A program made the translations under genes and the position numbers. Below the pieces are notes generated by a model. It was not told the origin of the DNA. It worked only from the letters and a program-made list of their open reading frames with translations, and searched no databases. A stretch of DNA of 64,000 bases from Variovorax sp. EL159 (lineage in GTDB: Bacteria > Pseudomonadota > Gammaproteobacteria > Burkholderiales > Burkholderiaceae_C). Positions 1-7,084 of the stretch are shown here, one piece after another; within the stretch, counting starts at the first letter, position 1; each line of letters begins with the position of its first letter. Location: positions 1-64,000 of the forward strand of contig NZ_FMUJ01000004.1 in assembly GCF_900100965.1 (NCBI RefSeq), given 5' to 3'.

Positions 1-78
1 TCTTGCGACTTGTTCCGAAGAACTTACGCAATTACCTTCAAACGCCCACGCTTATCGGCTGTAAATTTTTAACGATCA
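1..78 (-). other. rRNA operon leader with boxA-like site (minus strand)
   Basis: Read on the minus strand this is the transcribed leader of an rRNA operon whose structural genes lie beyond the left edge. The segment complementary to 59-78 (GTTAAAAATTTACAG within it) resembles the boxA antitermination sequence of rrn leaders and spacers. The following bases match what I recall of the 16S-flanking or spacer sequence in Comamonadaceae. I cannot tell from the window whether 16S or another rRNA comes next; the strong promoters just upstream favour the 16S leader. Confidence 0.6.
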
Positions 79-133
79 CCGAAGCAACTTATCGTTTACT
101 TCGTCTTGCTTGCTGCGATCAGCGAAGCCTTGT

Positions 134-163
134 AGTCTAACACGATTTTTTAAGTACCGTCAA
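134..163 (-). promoter_or_regulatory. rrn promoter Pa (most downstream of four)
   Basis: On the minus strand: -35 TTGACG (158-163), 18-bp spacer, -10 TAGACT (134-139). It is the promoter closest to the boxA-like leader. The same architecture recurs three more times upstream. Confidence 0.6.
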
Positions 164-247
164 ACTTTTTTCGCTTTCAACATCTTCTTTTTTAGCACCC
201 CGCAATCTTCATTGCGAGACGCTGAAGCTGTTTCAGCGGAGCCTGCT

Positions 248-277
248 AGTCTAACACGACTTTTAAAGTCTCATCAA
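248..277 (-). promoter_or_regulatory. rrn promoter Pb
   Basis: On the minus strand: -35 TTGATG (272-277), 18-bp spacer, -10 TAGACT (248-253). It sits 114 bp upstream of Pa inside an imperfect direct repeat of the same segment. Confidence 0.55.
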
Positions 278-359
278 ACTATTTTCGCTTTCTTCAACTT
301 CTTCCAGCACCCCGCAACTTTCATCGCAAGACGCTGAAGCTGTTTCAGCGAAGCCTTCG

Positions 360-389
360 ATTATGCACTGCTTTTTCAAGCACCGTCAA
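360..389 (-). promoter_or_regulatory. rrn promoter Pc
   Basis: On the minus strand: -35 TTGACG (384-389), 18-bp spacer, -10 CATAAT (360-365). It lies 112 bp upstream of Pb. Confidence 0.55.
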
Positions 390-484
390 CTTTCGAGGAC
401 TTTTTTCTCAACCCGCATGCAGATCAATCCCTAGAGACCTCACCACCTGCACATCACATCGCTGCAATATCTGTCGAGCCCACG

Positions 485-514
485 ATTATCTACTGTTTTT
501 TGAGCCCTGGTCAA
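485..514 (-). promoter_or_regulatory. rrn promoter Pd (most upstream)
   Basis: On the minus strand: -35 TTGACC (509-514), 18-bp spacer, -10 GATAAT (485-490). An A/T-rich run beyond the -35 (about 515-535) could act as an UP element. It lies 125 bp upstream of Pc. Confidence 0.5.
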
Positions 515-814
515 CTTCCGCCAACTTTTTTCGCTTCGGCACTCCAGCCCCAGAAAACCTCGATCGGGAGACTGCTTCGTCCGCCCTCAGTGCGAGCCTG
601 CCGCCGCCTCGGCCGCACACCCTCTCAGCGAGAGTCCTCCTCGCCAACTAGCAACACAGGCTATTGGAGGATGGCCTCCCAACCAGGCGAAGTCCTCTTG
701 GCATGTTCAGCCTGCAATCCCACACATATATATGGAGGACTCAGCGCTATTACCTGGCCCCTCTCGAAAGAAGGCTCTACATCGCCCCAGTCAGAGCAAG
801 CACAGCAAACAATG
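515..814. other. Gene-free stretch upstream of the rRNA operon
   Basis: I see no convincing gene here. Open frames such as 500-865 lack a ribosome binding site and read as low-complexity arginine/serine/proline-rich translations. The left part may hold an UP element or regulator sites for the rRNA promoters; the right part ends at the terminator of the next minus-strand gene. Confidence 0.4.
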
Positions 815-838
815 AAAAAAGCCGCCCGAAGGCGGCTT
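815..838 (-). terminator. Intrinsic terminator of the 862-1404 gene
   Basis: On the minus strand the sequence AAAGCCGCC TTCG GGCGGC followed by TTTTTT forms a GC-rich stem with a UUCG-type tetraloop and a U run, 24 bases after the stop codon of the upstream minus-strand gene. Confidence 0.85.
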
Positions 839-861
839 TCCGTTGAATGCATCGCTGCTAC

Positions 862-1404
862 TTAGTAATAGCGCGAGTTGTTCATGCGGCGCATCGCTTC
901 ATACAGCGTGGGCATGCGCACTTCCTGCGAACGGCTGCTCATGCGGGCCACCGCGTCGATCTTGGCGACTTCGGACACCGACACGGTGCCTTCCGACTGT
1001 TGGCGCCAAACGGCGGCCTGCAGTTCCTGCATCACGCGCGGATCGCTTTGCGCGGTTTGCAGGAAGCGGGCATCGGCGCGAGCCGAAGCACGACGCTGGG
1101 CAGCTGCGCGCCAGGCGGCAGCAAGGCTCGTCTTGCGCACCGAACCCGCGAAGACCGCGAACAAGGCGATGGCGGCAACGCAGAACACGGTCCATGCAGC
1201 CAGCAGACCACCTTCGTTCCAGTTCGAAACGAGCGAGTCGGTCACCACCAGCACGGCGGCCGCGATGGCGACGATCAGCAGTGCGATGAGCGGACGGGCG
1301 CCGTTGGCACCGGCGCGCGCGGCCTGGATCTGGCCGAAGAGAACCTCGGCGCGATGCACGCCGGAGTGAACAGTAGGTTGGTCAACGTGAACGAAGCTGG
1401 TCAT
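862..1404 (-). CDS. Two-helix membrane protein of unknown function
   Basis: 180-aa protein. Two hydrophobic helices are visible at about residues 36-58 (ARPLIALLIVAIAAAVLVV) and 66-87 (GLLAAWTVFCVAAIALFAVF). A charged, Ala/Arg-rich C-terminal half follows and ends in MPTLYEAMRRMNNSRYY, presumably cytoplasmic. The start is supported by GGAGGG seven bases upstream, and an intrinsic terminator follows at 815-838, so it is a monocistronic unit. It diverges from the LysR gene at 1526, and their shared promoter region has a palindrome at 1455-1479. I recognise no characterised family; it looks like a lineage-conserved inner-membrane protein. Confidence 0.8.
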   Translation of the reverse strand: MTSFVHVDQPTVHSGVHRAEVLFGQIQAARAGANGARPLIALLIVAIAAAVLVVTDSLVSNWNEGGLLAAWTVFCVAAIALFAVFAGSVRKTSLAAAWRAAAQRRASARADARFLQTAQSDPRVMQELQAAVWRQQSEGTVSVSEVAKIDAVARMSSRSQEVRMPTLYEAMRRMNNSRYY

Positions 1405-1454
1405 GATGCATCCCTCCTGGGACAGTGAAGATCAGTGGTGGCAAAGAGTGCCGA

Positions 1455-1479
1455 TGGGGTGATATTAGGGATTACCCCA
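1455..1479. promoter_or_regulatory. Palindrome in the divergent 862-1404 / LysR promoter region
   Basis: TGGGGT (1455-1460) and ACCCCA (1474-1479) are perfect inverted arms around GATATTAGGGATT. The core ATTAGGGATTACCC resembles the second palindrome at 2843-2861 on the other side of the LysR gene. It is probably the regulator's own binding site (inference). Confidence 0.5.
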
Positions 1480-1525
1480 GTGTTTTGCCACTTTATCTTT
1501 CTGATGTTTATCATTCACAGCACTG

Positions 1526-2506
1526 ATGGACGTCAACTTTCGCACGCTCGACCTCAACCTGCTCCGCGTCTTCGACGAGGTGATGGCAGAGCGCAACCTC
1601 ACGCGCGCCGCCCGCAACCTGTCGATCACCCAGCCGGCCGTGAGCAACGCACTGCGGCGCCTGCGTGAAGTCCTGGGTGACGAGCTGGTGCGCCGCTCGG
1701 GCGCCGGCGTGGAGCCCACGCCGCGAGCGCTGGCCCTGTGGCCAACCGTGCGCGACGCCCTGCGCCAGTTACAGCACACCCTGGCGCCCGGCGAGTTCGA
1801 TGCCGGCACCGCCGACACCACTTTCCTGCTGGCAATGGCCGACGCCACCGCAGCCGAACTCATTCCGGGCCTCGTGCAGATTGCCGAAAGGGAGGCGCCC
1901 GCCATTTCGCTGCGCGTGCTGCCGCTAACGACGCGCGATCCGCGCCGCATGCTGGAGCAGGAAGAGGTCGACATGGCTGTCGGCTACTTCCCGGCGGTGA
2001 TCGCCAGCCTCGCAGCGCGCGGGCAGTCAGGGGTGGGGGTGGCTTTCGAGACCCAGCGGCTCTACCTGGGCCAATATGTATGCGTGATGCGCCGCGATCA
2101 TCCATTGGCAGGCGCGCCTTTGACGCTCGACAACTACTGCGCCGCGCGGCACCTGCTAGTGAGCTTTTCGGGGCGACCTTATGGCTTCATCGACCAGACG
2201 CTGGGCGCCATGGGGCGCGAACGACGCATCGTGGTGACGGTGAACCAGTTCTTCACGGCAGGCCGGGTCGTGGCCAATTCAGACTTGCTGACCGTGCTGC
2301 CGCGCCACTTCGTGACCGTGACCGGCATCGACGATCAGTTGGTGCTGCGCGACTTGCCTTTCGACCAGCCGCCGGTGCATGTGGATGCCGTCTGGCACCG
2401 GCGCGCCCAGCACGGGCACGCGCATGAGTGGCTGCGCACCGCGCTATTGCGCTCGGCGGCAGCGGCTTTCGCCGGATCGGTCTTGGGACAGAAAATCCCG
2501 CAATAG
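1526..2506 (+). CDS. LysR-family transcriptional regulator (NodD-like subgroup)
   Basis: 326 aa, usual length for the family. The N-terminal winged helix-turn-helix is plain (NLTRAARNLSITQPAVSNAL at about residues 24-43), followed by a linker helix and a periplasmic-binding-protein-like effector domain. The opening FRTLDLNLLRVFDEVM is typical of the NodD/LeuO-like branch. It is divergent from the membrane-protein gene at 862-1404 and convergent with the small gene at 2623-2796. Similar palindromes lie in both intergenic regions, suggesting control of its neighbours and itself. The effector is unknown. Confidence 0.92.
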   Translation: MDVNFRTLDLNLLRVFDEVMAERNLTRAARNLSITQPAVSNALRRLREVLGDELVRRSGAGVEPTPRALALWPTVRDALRQLQHTLAPGEFDAGTADTTFLLAMADATAAELIPGLVQIAEREAPAISLRVLPLTTRDPRRMLEQEEVDMAVGYFPAVIASLAARGQSGVGVAFETQRLYLGQYVCVMRRDHPLAGAPLTLDNYCAARHLLVSFSGRPYGFIDQTLGAMGRERRIVVTVNQFFTAGRVVANSDLLTVLPRHFVTVTGIDDQLVLRDLPFDQPPVHVDAVWHRRAQHGHAHEWLRTALLRSAAAAFAGSVLGQKIPQ

Positions 2507-2557
2507 CCCGAGGCCCTTCATGAAACACCAAGATGCCAGGTTTCGCTTGGCCTCGGG
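2507..2557 (+). terminator. Inverted repeat after the LysR stop codon
   Basis: CCCGAGGCC at 2507-2515 is exactly complementary to GGCCTCGGG at 2549-2557, starting at the base after the stop codon. The 33-base loop is long and no U run follows, so it is a weak terminator candidate or an mRNA-end stabiliser. Confidence 0.3.
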
Positions 2558-2622
2558 TGTTGCCCCCGGCAGGGGTTGGCGAAGCGACACGAGGTGCGCA
2601 ACGCCCAGGGGGCGAGAGTCGA

Positions 2623-2796
2623 TTACCTGACGACGCTGAGCCAGGCGCTGGCTGCGGCGCGCAGTTCCTGCGCGTGGTGGGCACCACGGCCGGCGCGAAC
2701 GTCGGCGCTTTCCATCAGGGCGGCCGCGTGGCTGGCGGGGGCGTCGACGGGCGTGGAGCGGAAGAAACGGGCCACTTGGGCAATGAGGCTGAACAT
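2623..2796 (-). CDS. Small hypothetical protein (57 aa)
   Basis: 57 aa starting MFSLIAQVARFFRS, with an amphipathic, aromatic N-terminus and an Ala-rich helical rest (HAAALMESADVRAGRG, HHAQELRAAASAWLSVVR). A TTG start at 2841 would add 15 residues, but they are unlike the rest. No strong ribosome binding site is visible at the ATG. The palindrome at 2843-2861 lies about 47 bases upstream, where an activator would bind. This supports a real, LysR-controlled small gene of the kind often seen beside regulators in Burkholderiales. Function unknown. Confidence 0.5.
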   Translation of the reverse strand: MFSLIAQVARFFRSTPVDAPASHAAALMESADVRAGRGAHHAQELRAAASAWLSVVR

Positions 2797-2842
2797 GACA
2801 GTGCGCGGCTTTTGGCTGCGCTGGAGTGGTTGATGCTCCAAG

Positions 2843-2861
2843 ATTAAGGGTTATCCCTAAT
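2843..2861. promoter_or_regulatory. Palindrome, probable LysR-type operator
   Basis: ATTAAGGGTTATCCCTAAT: arms ATTA(A)GGG and CCCTAAT. It shares the core TTAGGGAT-ACCC with 1455-1479. It lies between the small minus-strand gene (2623-2796) and the phosphoesterase gene at 2922, so it could serve either. Confidence 0.5.
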
Positions 2862-2921
2862 AAAACAAGCCCCGCCTTATGCACTTCATGCATGGGGCAA
2901 TTCACCTAGACTGGCCCGACG

Positions 2922-3728
2922 ATGAAGCTGCAACTGCTCTCCGACCTGCACCTGGAGTCCCACCCCCACTTCCGTGCCGAGCCCGTTCCGGGCGCCGACA
3001 TGCTGATCCTGGCGGGCGACATCGGCTCCTACCAGCAAGGCTCCCGCCTCACCGACACCGACTTCGGCCTGGGCCGCTTTTCGCCCCGCAATGGCTGGCC
3101 CGTGCCAGTCGTCTACGTGCCGGGCAACCACGAATACGACAACGTCGACTTCGACGAAACCCACGCGCGGCTGCGCACGCTCTGCGAAGAGCTGGACATC
3201 CTCTGGCTGGAGCGCGAGACCCGGGTGATCGACGGCATCCGCTTCGTCGGCACCACGCTTTGGGCCGATTTCGACGCGCTGGTCGAGCCCACCGATGGCC
3301 TGGCCGAGGCGCTCAAGAAGCGCGGCAAGGCGATGCGAGCCGCCGATTTCTACCTTGAAAAAGCGGCCACCATGCGTAACGGCGAGCTGTTCCTGGCCGC
3401 GCAACTGCGCGAACAGGCGCTCGCCTGCCAGGCATGGCTCGAGCAAGCGCTGACCGAGCCCTTCGACGGCACCACGGTCGCCATCACCCATTTCGCACCG
3501 AGTCTCGCGAGCGCCGATCCGCGCTATGGCCTGACGCCCGGCACGGCCGGCTTCTGCAATGCGCTCGACGATCTGTTGCCCCACGCCAAGCTGTGGCTGC
3601 ATGGCCACCTGCACAGCCCCTTCGACTACATGAAGAACGGTTGCCGCGTGGTGGCCAATCCGCTGGGCTACAAGCGCAATGGCGAGCAGGAGGGCTTTCG
3701 CCCCGACCTGCTGATCGACGTGCGCTGA
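2922..3728 (+). CDS. Calcineurin-like metallophosphoesterase
   Basis: 268 aa, a single metallophos domain. The metal-binding signature is complete: D8-x-H10 (SDLHLE), D33 (AGDIG), N69-H70 (PGNHEY), H190 (AITHFAP) and H229-x-H231 (LHGHLH). This predicts a cytoplasmic dinuclear-metal phosphoesterase; there is no signal peptide. The family includes cyclic-nucleotide and nucleotide phosphodiesterases and the substrate here cannot be read from sequence. It stands alone between the LysR region and the amidase at 3825. Confidence 0.88.
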   Translation: MKLQLLSDLHLESHPHFRAEPVPGADMLILAGDIGSYQQGSRLTDTDFGLGRFSPRNGWPVPVVYVPGNHEYDNVDFDETHARLRTLCEELDILWLERETRVIDGIRFVGTTLWADFDALVEPTDGLAEALKKRGKAMRAADFYLEKAATMRNGELFLAAQLREQALACQAWLEQALTEPFDGTTVAITHFAPSLASADPRYGLTPGTAGFCNALDDLLPHAKLWLHGHLHSPFDYMKNGCRVVANPLGYKRNGEQEGFRPDLLIDVR

Positions 3729-3824
3729 CCGAACCGCGGCGCCGTAACGGCCCGCAACCTTCCCACCATGCCGGCTGTGTAGACTGCCGCGAGCCCATCC
3801 CATCCATCCCCGGAGGAGAGCGCC

Positions 3825-5339
3825 ATGACCTCGCAATCGTCACCCCAACCGCGCCGCACCTTCCTGCAGCACACGGCAGGCGCCGCGGCAGCGGTCGGCA
3901 TGCTGTCCCTGCTGCCCAAGGCGCTGGCGCAGACACAAATGCAAGCGCCCGATGCCGCCGGCAAGGCGATGGGCCAGCTGTCGATGAGCGAGATGGCGCG
4001 CCGCCTCGCGGCCGGCACGCTCAGCAGCAGCCAGTTGGTCGAAGAAGCACTGGCCGCCATCCAGAACCCCTCCGGCGAAGGCGCGCGCACCTTCATCCAG
4101 GTGCATGCCGAGTCGGCCCGCACCGCCGCCGCCCGGCTCGACGCCGACCGCAAGAGCGGCCGCGCCGCCGCCTCGCCCATCGCGGGCATCCCCGTCTCAC
4201 TGAAAGACCTGTTCGACGAAGCCGGCATCACCACGCTTGGCGGCTCGACGGTGCTGATCGGCCAGCCGCCGGCCGCGCGCGATGCGGTCGTGGTCGAGCG
4301 GCTGCGGCGCGCCGGCGCGATCATCGTCGGGCGCACCAACACGGTCGAGTTCGCCTACACGGGCCTGGGCATCAACCCGCACTACGGCACGCCGAAGAAT
4401 GTCTACGACCGCGCGACCGGCCGCATCCCAGGCGGCTCGACCTCGGGTGGCGCCATCTCGGTGGCCGACGGCATGGCGGCCGGCGCGATCGGCACCGACA
4501 CCGGCGGCTCGCTGCGCATTCCTTCCGCGCTGAATGGGCTGGTGGGCTTCAAGCCGACGCAGCGCCGCATTCCGCTCGACGGCGTGATGCCGCTGTCGAC
4601 CTCCTTCGATTCCGCCGGGCCGATGGCCTGGACGGTGGAAGACTGCGCCCTGCTCGACGCGGTGCTGGCCGGCGAACTGCCGCGGCCGCTCAAGGTGCCG
4701 CCACTGCGCGGCCTGCGCTTCGCAGTGCCCAAGACCTTCTTCCAGGACGACCTGTCGCCCCAGGTCGCCACGGCCTTCGCGGCAGCGCTGTCCAAGCTGT
4801 CGGCCGCCGGCGCCACCGTCACCGAGTTGCCGATGGCCGAGTTCGCGAAGGCCCCGACCATCAACCCGCGCGGCATGATCACCGCCGCCGAGGCCTTCAC
4901 CTGGCACCGCGAGTTCATCAAGACCGGCGCGGCCAAATACGACCCGCGCGTGCTGGCCCGCATCAAGACCGGCGAAACCATCACCGCGCCCGACTACCTG
5001 CAGCTGCAGGCGCTGCGCCGCCAGTTCATCCGCTCGATCAACATGGCAGCGGCCGGCTACGACGCGATGCTGATGCCCACCACGCCCGACATCGCGCCCC
5101 CGATTGCCGAGGTGCTGAAGGACGACGACACCTATTACCGGATCAACGGCCGCATGCTGCGCAACCCGTCGGTGGTGAACCTGTTCGACGGCTGCGCGCT
5201 GTCGGTACCCTGCCACGAGGCGGGCGCGGCGCCGGTCGGCCTGATGGTCGCCGGCATCGGCAACACCGACCACCGGTTGCTGGCGGTCGGCGCGGCGGTC
5301 GAGGCGGTGGTGACGCCGCGGCGCGCGTTCAGCAGCTGA
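3825..5339 (+). CDS. Amidase-signature hydrolase, Tat-exported
   Basis: 504 aa. The N-terminus carries a twin-arginine-type signal (QPRRTFLQHTAGAAAAVGML, then AQT), so the enzyme probably acts in the periplasm. The Ser-cisSer-Lys triad of the amidase-signature family is intact: K127 (VSLKDLF), S205 (GGSTSGG) and S229 (TDTGGSLRIP), with normal spacing. It hydrolyses an amide bond; the substrate is unknown. The ribosome binding site GGAGGAGAG lies just upstream of the ATG. It converges on the TetR gene with 10 bases between stop codons. Confidence 0.88.
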   Translation: MTSQSSPQPRRTFLQHTAGAAAAVGMLSLLPKALAQTQMQAPDAAGKAMGQLSMSEMARRLAAGTLSSSQLVEEALAAIQNPSGEGARTFIQVHAESARTAAARLDADRKSGRAAASPIAGIPVSLKDLFDEAGITTLGGSTVLIGQPPAARDAVVVERLRRAGAIIVGRTNTVEFAYTGLGINPHYGTPKNVYDRATGRIPGGSTSGGAISVADGMAAGAIGTDTGGSLRIPSALNGLVGFKPTQRRIPLDGVMPLSTSFDSAGPMAWTVEDCALLDAVLAGELPRPLKVPPLRGLRFAVPKTFFQDDLSPQVATAFAAALSKLSAAGATVTELPMAEFAKAPTINPRGMITAAEAFTWHREFIKTGAAKYDPRVLARIKTGETITAPDYLQLQALRRQFIRSINMAAAGYDAMLMPTTPDIAPPIAEVLKDDDTYYRINGRMLRNPSVVNLFDGCALSVPCHEAGAAPVGLMVAGIGNTDHRLLAVGAAVEAVVTPRRAFSS

Positions 5340-5349
5340 AGCGTTTTGC

Positions 5350-5967
5350 TCAGCGCGCGGCCAGGCCGTCGAAGCAGATCACGAGCACCAGCTCGACGAT
5401 CTGCTCGTCGCTCTGCTGCCCACCCGCCTTGAGAAAACCGAGCACCGGATCGCAGGCGCGCGCGAACAACGTGTAGAGCACCGCAATCGCCGGCAGCTTC
5501 GGGTTCAGCGTGCCATCGGCCTGCGCGGCCTGGATCCAGCCGCCGAGCTGGTCGCTGATCGTCACGAGGCGGTCGAGATAGCCCTTGTTGTTCATGAGCG
5601 TGGCGCGCAGGGTCGAGTTCTGGTGCGGCAGCGAAGGCATCTCGCCGGCCAGCTGCACCTGCATAGCCCAACGCACCACGGCGCGCAGCTTGGCGACCGG
5701 CGCGTCGGCGGCGGGCACCGACGCCAGAAAGTCCAGCGTGCGCTGCATAACCCGCACCATCGCGGCGGCGGCGAGGTCTTCCTTGCTCGGAAAGTGCTTG
5801 TAGAGGCTAGCTTTGGCGATGCCGACCGAGGCGGCGACCTCGTCGACCGTCATCGACTCGAAGCCCTTCTCGGCCAGGAGGCGGTTCGCGGTCTGAACGA
5901 TGGCCTCCTCGCGGGCCAGCAGCATCTGTTCCTTGAATGAGGTCTTGGCGGGGGCAGCGGCATTCAT
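5350..5967 (-). CDS. TetR-family transcriptional regulator
   Basis: 205 aa. The N-terminal TetR helix-turn-helix is clear (GFESMTVDEVAASVGIAKAS at about residues 35-54, then LYKHFPSKEDL). The C-terminal ligand domain has the QSDEQIVELVLVICFDGL end common to this subgroup. A perfect 7-5-7 inverted repeat at 6026-6044, in its own promoter region, is probably its operator, so autorepression is likely. No obvious efflux or enzyme target lies beside it; the convergent amidase is one candidate. Effector unknown. Confidence 0.9.
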   Translation of the reverse strand: MNAAAPAKTSFKEQMLLAREEAIVQTANRLLAEKGFESMTVDEVAASVGIAKASLYKHFPSKEDLAAAAMVRVMQRTLDFLASVPAADAPVAKLRAVVRWAMQVQLAGEMPSLPHQNSTLRATLMNNKGYLDRLVTISDQLGGWIQAAQADGTLNPKLPAIAVLYTLFARACDPVLGFLKAGGQQSDEQIVELVLVICFDGLAAR

Positions 5968-6025
5968 GCCGGAAATTCTAGTCTTGGGCGTCGCCGACCA
6001 GACGAGGCGGATGCCGAAATACCAC

Positions 6026-6044
6026 TCGGTCTTTTACAGACCGA
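6026..6044. promoter_or_regulatory. Probable TetR operator
   Basis: TCGGTCT-TTTAC-AGACCGA is a perfect inverted repeat of 7-bp arms around 5 bases, 59 bp upstream of the TetR start codon. ACxGxCxGT-like dyads of this kind are usual TetR-family operators. Confidence 0.6.
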
Positions 6045-6063
6045 TCAGTTGCAACCACCGGAC

Positions 6064-6798
6064 TCAGGCGTTGCGACCCTTCGAGACAAGCCGGATGCCC
6101 GGCATCAGCTCCGCCGCCAGCTCCGGCCGCTCCAGCGCGTAGTCGAGGTTCATGCGCGCGATCTCCACGTGCTCCTCGCCCAGCGCCTGCGCGCGCGAAC
6201 CCTGGCCGCGCTCGATGGCCTGCACCATCGCATGGTGCGTGCGGTGCGCCTGCCGCATCCATTGCTGGCCCTCTTCCATCGACGACTGCATCGGCAGCAT
6301 CGCGCTCGGCGCGGCGAATGGCTGGCCGCCGAGCATGTCCATCACCCGCTTGAGTGCGAGGTTGCCGCAGCCTTCGAGGATCAGTTTGTGGAAGCGGTCG
6401 TTCATCTCGACGTAGGCCGCGTAGTCGTCGATCTCCATGCTGGGCTTGTTGACCGCCCGGTCGCCGTCCTCGAGGCATTCCTTCAGGTCGCGCAGCAGCT
6501 GGCGCGAGGCGCCGTCTTCCGCCAGCAGGCGCGCGGCAAAGCCTTCGATCACGCCGCGGACGCGAATGGCGTCGGCCACTTCCTGCGAGGTGAAGCGGCG
6601 CATCTGGTAGCCGCCACTGGGCGATTGTTCGATCAGGCCTTCGTGCTCCAGGCTGGCGAGCGCCAGGCGCACCGGCGTGCGCGAGGCTTCGAGTTTCTCG
6701 GCGAGCGGGATCTCGGCCAGCCGCTCTCCGGGCACGAATTCGCCCTTGAGAATCAAGTCGCGCAGCTGCACGAGCACGCGGGATTGTTGGGAGTCCAT
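6064..6798 (-). CDS. GntR-family regulator, FadR/FCD subgroup
   Basis: 244 aa. The winged-helix domain spans roughly residues 10-75 (GERLAEIPLAEKLEASRTPV, then RLALASLEHEGLIEQ), followed by an all-helical FCD effector domain with the metal/ligand-binding pattern (ExNDRFHKLI and later HRTHHAMVQAI). It is divergent from the Rieske-oxygenase operon at 7085, and the intergenic region has two TTGCATGCA palindromes. It is therefore the likely repressor of that operon, released by a pathway intermediate. No strong ribosome binding site is visible upstream of the chosen ATG. Confidence 0.88.
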   Translation of the reverse strand: MDSQQSRVLVQLRDLILKGEFVPGERLAEIPLAEKLEASRTPVRLALASLEHEGLIEQSPSGGYQMRRFTSQEVADAIRVRGVIEGFAARLLAEDGASRQLLRDLKECLEDGDRAVNKPSMEIDDYAAYVEMNDRFHKLILEGCGNLALKRVMDMLGGQPFAAPSAMLPMQSSMEEGQQWMRQAHRTHHAMVQAIERGQGSRAQALGEEHVEIARMNLDYALERPELAAELMPGIRLVSKGRNA

Positions 6799-6882
6799 CG
6801 GGAGGCGCCAGGGAAGAGGAATGAGCGGATTCTAGGAGACCCGTCCAACACTGCACGCAGCATGTTTACCCTGGCTCGCTTG

Positions 6883-6891
6883 TTGCATGCA
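6883..6891. promoter_or_regulatory. Candidate GntR half-operator 1
   Basis: TTGCATGCA, close to the GntR start and nearly identical to the palindrome at 7030-7039 in the same divergent intergenic region. Confidence 0.4.
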
Positions 6892-7029
6892 TTTCTTCGC
6901 AACAAGTGTCAAAAACACACGCTATGCTCAGCGTTTACCCTGAATTTTGGCTTTCCAAGCCCCAATTCGGGGCGAAATCGCAGATGAAAGTTTGACCCGG
7001 ATCGAGGATCACCAAGACAATGCATACAG

Positions 7030-7039
7030 TTGCATGCAA
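7030..7039. promoter_or_regulatory. Candidate GntR operator 2
   Basis: TTGCATGCAA is a perfect 10-bp palindrome, 46 bp before the oxygenase start codon. A GC hairpin (GCCCC-AATTC-GGGGC, 6959-6973) also lies in this region and may sit in the leader mRNA. Confidence 0.45.
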
Positions 7040-7084
7040 TGCCTGCAAGCCTCTTTCCAAAGAACCCACGATGGAGCCCGCACG

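Larger units (their letters stand above)
121..360. repeat. Imperfect direct repeats carrying the rrn promoters
   Basis: Units beginning AGCGAAGCC or a variant start at 121, 235 and 347, so the spacing is 114 and 112 bp. They share the segments CACCCCGCAA and GACGCTGAAGCTGTTTCAGCG. The latter can fold as a small hairpin (CGCTGAA/TTCAGCG) and occurs near 220 and 332. The units look like successive duplications of one promoter module. Confidence 0.6.

Noticed and set aside
500..865. Open frame of 121 codons upstream of the rRNA operon
   Set aside because: No ribosome binding site, overlaps a promoter and a terminator, and the translation is low-complexity.
6947..7084. Upstream in-frame ATG for the Rieske oxygenase
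   Set aside because: It would include the GntR-site region in the coding sequence and add a tail unlike the family; the ATG at 7085 has a proper ribosome binding site.
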